64,000 nt of DNA from Prinia subflava (lineage: Eukaryota; Chordata; Aves; Passeriformes; Cisticolidae), in the NCBI RefSeq assembly GCF_021018805.1, contig NC_086250.1:67033322-67097321 (forward strand). Direction: 5' to 3'. Positions 60,991 through 64,000 of the stretch are shown here, piece by piece. The notes beneath the pieces are model-generated. The model was not told the DNA's origin and ran no database searches. It saw only the letters and a program-made list of their open reading frames with translations. The position numbers and the translations under genes were made by a program. Each line of letters opens with the position of its first letter. Within the stretch, counting starts at the first letter, position 1.

Positions 60991-61892
60991 CCTCCTGTAA
61001 CAGAAGGCTGAGACACCTTGTCAGGGCAGGTGTGCCTCGTTTTGTCTGTGCTGTACCTATGTCACAAAAAGACGGAAAACATCAAATGCCAAAGCAAGCA
61101 ATTGGACTTCTAGAAGAGCCTCTAAATAATAAAAAGTATCCCTGTTCAAGCTGCACCTTTTAATACTTTTTTTCTTATATTAGTTTCTTTTCCAATCCCC
61201 ATTCCCTTTTTTGGGGGGGGCTGTAGAATGACAATTTTGAAAAGGACATAGTTCCCCATGCTTCAGCCCAGAAGCTATCTCTTAATAAGAAGGGTTAGGA
61301 AAAATGTTTTTACTTTACTGCCTGGCAGGTTTTTTGAGGGGGAGCTTTTGGTACAGGGGGTTGGCAGAGACCTGCATACAAGATGCTCCACTGATCTGGG
61401 CTGTTCTTGCCTTCCTAAGCTGTTTTGTGACCATTTTATACCTCCAAGCTACTGAAAACAGGGTATTTGCTTACAAGAACTGCAGTCATATCTGTCAAAC
61501 ACTGTAAGACTGTGGTCCCTTCTACGACAGAGTAACTGCACAAAGGGGCACTGAGGCTGCAAAATGGAATGGCTTAATTGGTTTGCTTTCCCAAGGAGGT
61601 ACTGTGGCAGACAATGAACACAACAGCTTAAATCTGCACTCAGCAATAGCTTTGTCTGTAAATAGGGTATTTTTAAGCAATGGGAAGAACACTTGGGGTA
61701 GGACTAGATAATATTTTTCAGATGGATAGTTTATTTGCTAATAAATGCTGTTCAGGCTGAAACAATTCACAGACTTAGGCCGAATTCAGCTAGTGTTTTC
61801 TGCTATAAAAAGGGGAACCCCATTTTTCTTCACAAACCAGAAAACGTCCATTTTAGCATTTCAGCGTGAAAAATTTAAAACATGAAAGAACA
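60991..61892. other. Non-coding, nothing recognised
   Basis: It contains a short G run near 61213. No gene or repeat family is identified. Confidence 0.5.
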
Positions 61893-61979
61893 CTTAGACT
61901 TCTTCTTAGACTTCCATCTTAGACTTCAGCTTGATTTTATTTCTTTACTTTGAAGACAACTTTATTTCTTTACTTTGAA
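61893..61979. repeat. Small nested tandem repeats
   Basis: CTTAGACTTC occurs three times (61893, 61905 and 61918) at 12-13 bp spacing. It is followed by two exact copies of TTTATTTCTTTACTTTGAA at 61936-61954 and 61961-61979, a 25-bp period. Two separate slippage or duplication events appear to lie side by side. Confidence 0.9.
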
Positions 61980-63317
61980 ATGAACTGTTTCATTTTTATA
62001 TCCATCCCAGATAAATCCTTTCTGTTTTATAGCAGGGAAAGCAAATTATTTAAAAGGGACTCTTTTTTTTTTTTAGTCTGTTCCCACAGGCCTTCTCTGG
62101 GGCTTTGCTTGCTTTTTCCAATGGCTTAGGAGTGTGAACATAATGTGCAGCTGGTGAGCTTGTCTTTACAGCTGATAAAGCGAGTTACACCAGGGTCATG
62201 CAGAAATGAACCCTGCATACAGGTCGAGTACATAAAATAGGAGTTCTCCTCCAGCGGCCTCATGTTACAGACGTGATTTATGTCTCCAGCACTTTGGTTC
62301 TGTTTGGAGCCTGGCATGGTTATGTGCAATCTGCCCAGCCAGGCTTGAAAGCTTCTCTTCTCTCAACTTGCTTGTGCAAGGCAGGTAAGCAGCATAAGAG
62401 ACAGCCTGAAAGGTCAGAGATGGATGGAGGCAGCACCAGTGGGTCTTGCTGCACCAAATTCGCTCGCTAGCTGTAACTCGTGGAAAGAAAACTTGCTGAA
62501 ATACTTCTTGCAAACAGATAAAATGTGTCTTTTCCAGGCAATCTAACACTTGAAAAGACTCATTAATAATGATTGCAAATTGTGGAGAAACTATAGCTTC
62601 TATCTGTGGGTTACAAGGCATTTTTCAGGTATTACCTGAGCGTCAGAAGATAAAAGGGAAGAAATCAATCTAGACCTGATTTTCACAGAGGTTTCATGGT
62701 GACGCCTGCAGAGATTATTAAAAATATCTAAGCAGATTAGGCACACCTAAGCCCTCTTAAAAGCAGCGAGCTTTAGACACCTCACTTGCTACTGGGTTTT
62801 TGCAAATCATTCCCAGAAAAGGGGACATTTAAACGAAGCAATTTCAGGTGTTCAGTGCACGTGCCTAAACAGACCGTGATGTCCCCGTGCTGCTCTGCAG
62901 TCCAGGCAGGGTGTGGAGGGAGAGAAGGCAAAGCTGCAGCACAATCCTGTGCTGAATCACACCTGGGAGGACGCTCCCTGTGAGATAACAAGACCTGTGA
63001 CATAACATCACAGCTTTGCAAGGTCCATCTGCCCCAAAACTAACAGCAGCCAGCCACAAACACTTGGGAGAAGTGTAAAACAAGGCTGCAGAGATGCTTC
63101 CACAGTACATCCTCCCACTGCCCAGGAGTCACCAGTTCAGCCACTGCCTGACTTCACCAGGTTTAACAACCCTTTATGGAATTTTCTGTGTGATACTTTC
63201 ATCACGAGCTATTCAAATAGGAGATTTCTCTTGTTCTAAATCTGCAGCCTCATCATGTCAGTGCATAGTTCTTAGGCCTGGTGTAATCGTATAAAATAAC
63301 TTTAAAAAAATAAATAC
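61980..63317. other. Non-coding, nothing recognised
   Basis: A T run lies near 62066-62076. No exon, RNA or mobile element is recognised. Confidence 0.5.
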
Positions 63318-63415
63318 TCCTTCTCTATTCACCATCTCTTTCCCCTTCATGATTTTATATACACTTTGATCATATCTCCCCTCTGTCATCTTTCCCAGCC
63401 TGAACACTCCTTATC
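63318..63415 (-). repeat. Ancient CR1/L3-like LINE fragment
   Basis: 'CATGATTTTATATACACTTTGATCATATCTCCCCTCTGTCATCTTTCCCAGCCTGAACACTCC' follows the well-known old CR1 block 'CATGATTTTATA.ACCTCTATCATATC.CCCCTCAGTC.TCTTTTCCAAGCTGAACAGTCC' in reverse complement. It is a short piece of an old subfamily. Confidence 0.7.
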
Positions 63416-64000
63416 CATTGAATCCCAATGCATAAGAAATTGCTTCCTACCTGTGCAGGGAGCCTGTGATCAAAGCTTGGTGTGGGTTGCTACATCAGAC
63501 AGTGAGGATACATACACACTGCCCAAAACTGGAGTACAGACACCTTTGCTATGGCACACAGCAGGCACTGGAGTGTGCCCAGTGCCAGGACTGCACAGGG
63601 AATGGGATGGGCAGAGCTGTCCTCAGCTCCTGCCTCTGTGGAGGAAATGAATGAGGCAAGAGTAATAATAGGCCTGTTCAAATATACTGTCTTCAGGACA
63701 TGCATTTCTGGACACACAAATGCTGCTTCCCTGGGATTCACAGAGTATAAAAAAAGTCTGCAAATCTTTTAGGAGAAGCCCCAGATCTTGGGATTTTTTT
63801 CTTAAAAGTTGTGTGGACCAGGCTGCAATGCATTCAGACCTCAATCCATGACATGCTTTGTCCCAGCTCCCAGAGAGGCCCTAAAGAAATGTAGATTCTC
63901 CACATTTATCATGATCAGTCCATATGTAAATGAGAGAGTCAAAATAACTAAGGGTTGGCAACCACATCAAGAGTCTGGCTGTGTTTCTCAGGTGTGCTCA
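63416..64000. other. Non-coding, nothing recognised
   Basis: Short chance frames only. The window ends without a recognisable feature. Confidence 0.5.

Noticed and set aside
1..64000. CRISPR array, bacterial operon, tRNA/snRNA genes, intact endogenous retrovirus
   Set aside because: None was visible on either strand. Direct repeats found are microsatellites, one minisatellite and small duplications.

Overview
The window looks like nuclear DNA from a bird. The strongest evidence is the repeat content: several truncated CR1 LINEs end in the avian-type 3' tail (a 'CCAACCCAAACCATTCTATG'-like end, mostly read on the minus strand), together with a few very old CR1/L3-like and MIR SINE relics. There are no Alu, L1 or B1/B2-like repeats. 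Overall repeat density is low and CpG is depleted, apart from one clear CpG island. A turtle or crocodilian is less likely but cannot be excluded by eye. I see nothing bacterial, viral or plasmid-like.

No full-length protein-coding gene is visible. The open frames are all short (longest about 177 codons), overlap on both strands, and match no family I recognise. This is what chance stop-free stretches in vertebrate non-coding DNA look like. The one region that looks like a gene part is at about 14.4-15.07 kb. There a dense CpG island holds GC boxes and a perfect TTACGTAA element, then a strong-context ATG followed by 11 codons that run exactly into a consensus splice donor (AAG|GTAGGG). I read it as a promoter and first coding exon of a plus-strand gene. 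If so, the remaining ~49 kb would be mostly a long first intron, and the first ~14.4 kb would be upstream flank. I could not name the gene from its 11 predicted residues.

Layout: 1-14.4 kb is non-coding flank with two MIR relics, microsatellites, a possible small exon with an RFX X-box-like site (10.56-10.62 kb) and a five-copy 47/48-bp minisatellite (11.99-12.23 kb). The CpG island and putative first exon lie at 14.4-15.07 kb. From 15-34 kb is non-coding sequence with MIR and old CR1 relics, homopurine/homopyrimidine tracts and stretches that resemble conserved non-coding elements. From 34.5-64 kb is non-coding sequence with most of the CR1 fragments, a MIR relic, a perfect 20-bp palindrome at 55.60 kb and small tandem duplications.

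I did not find an unambiguous new biological system. The items most worth checking are the CpG-island exon with its overlapping upstream ORF, the X-box/candidate exon, the 20-bp palindrome and the minisatellite. All repeat calls were made by reading against remembered consensus sequences; no search was run.
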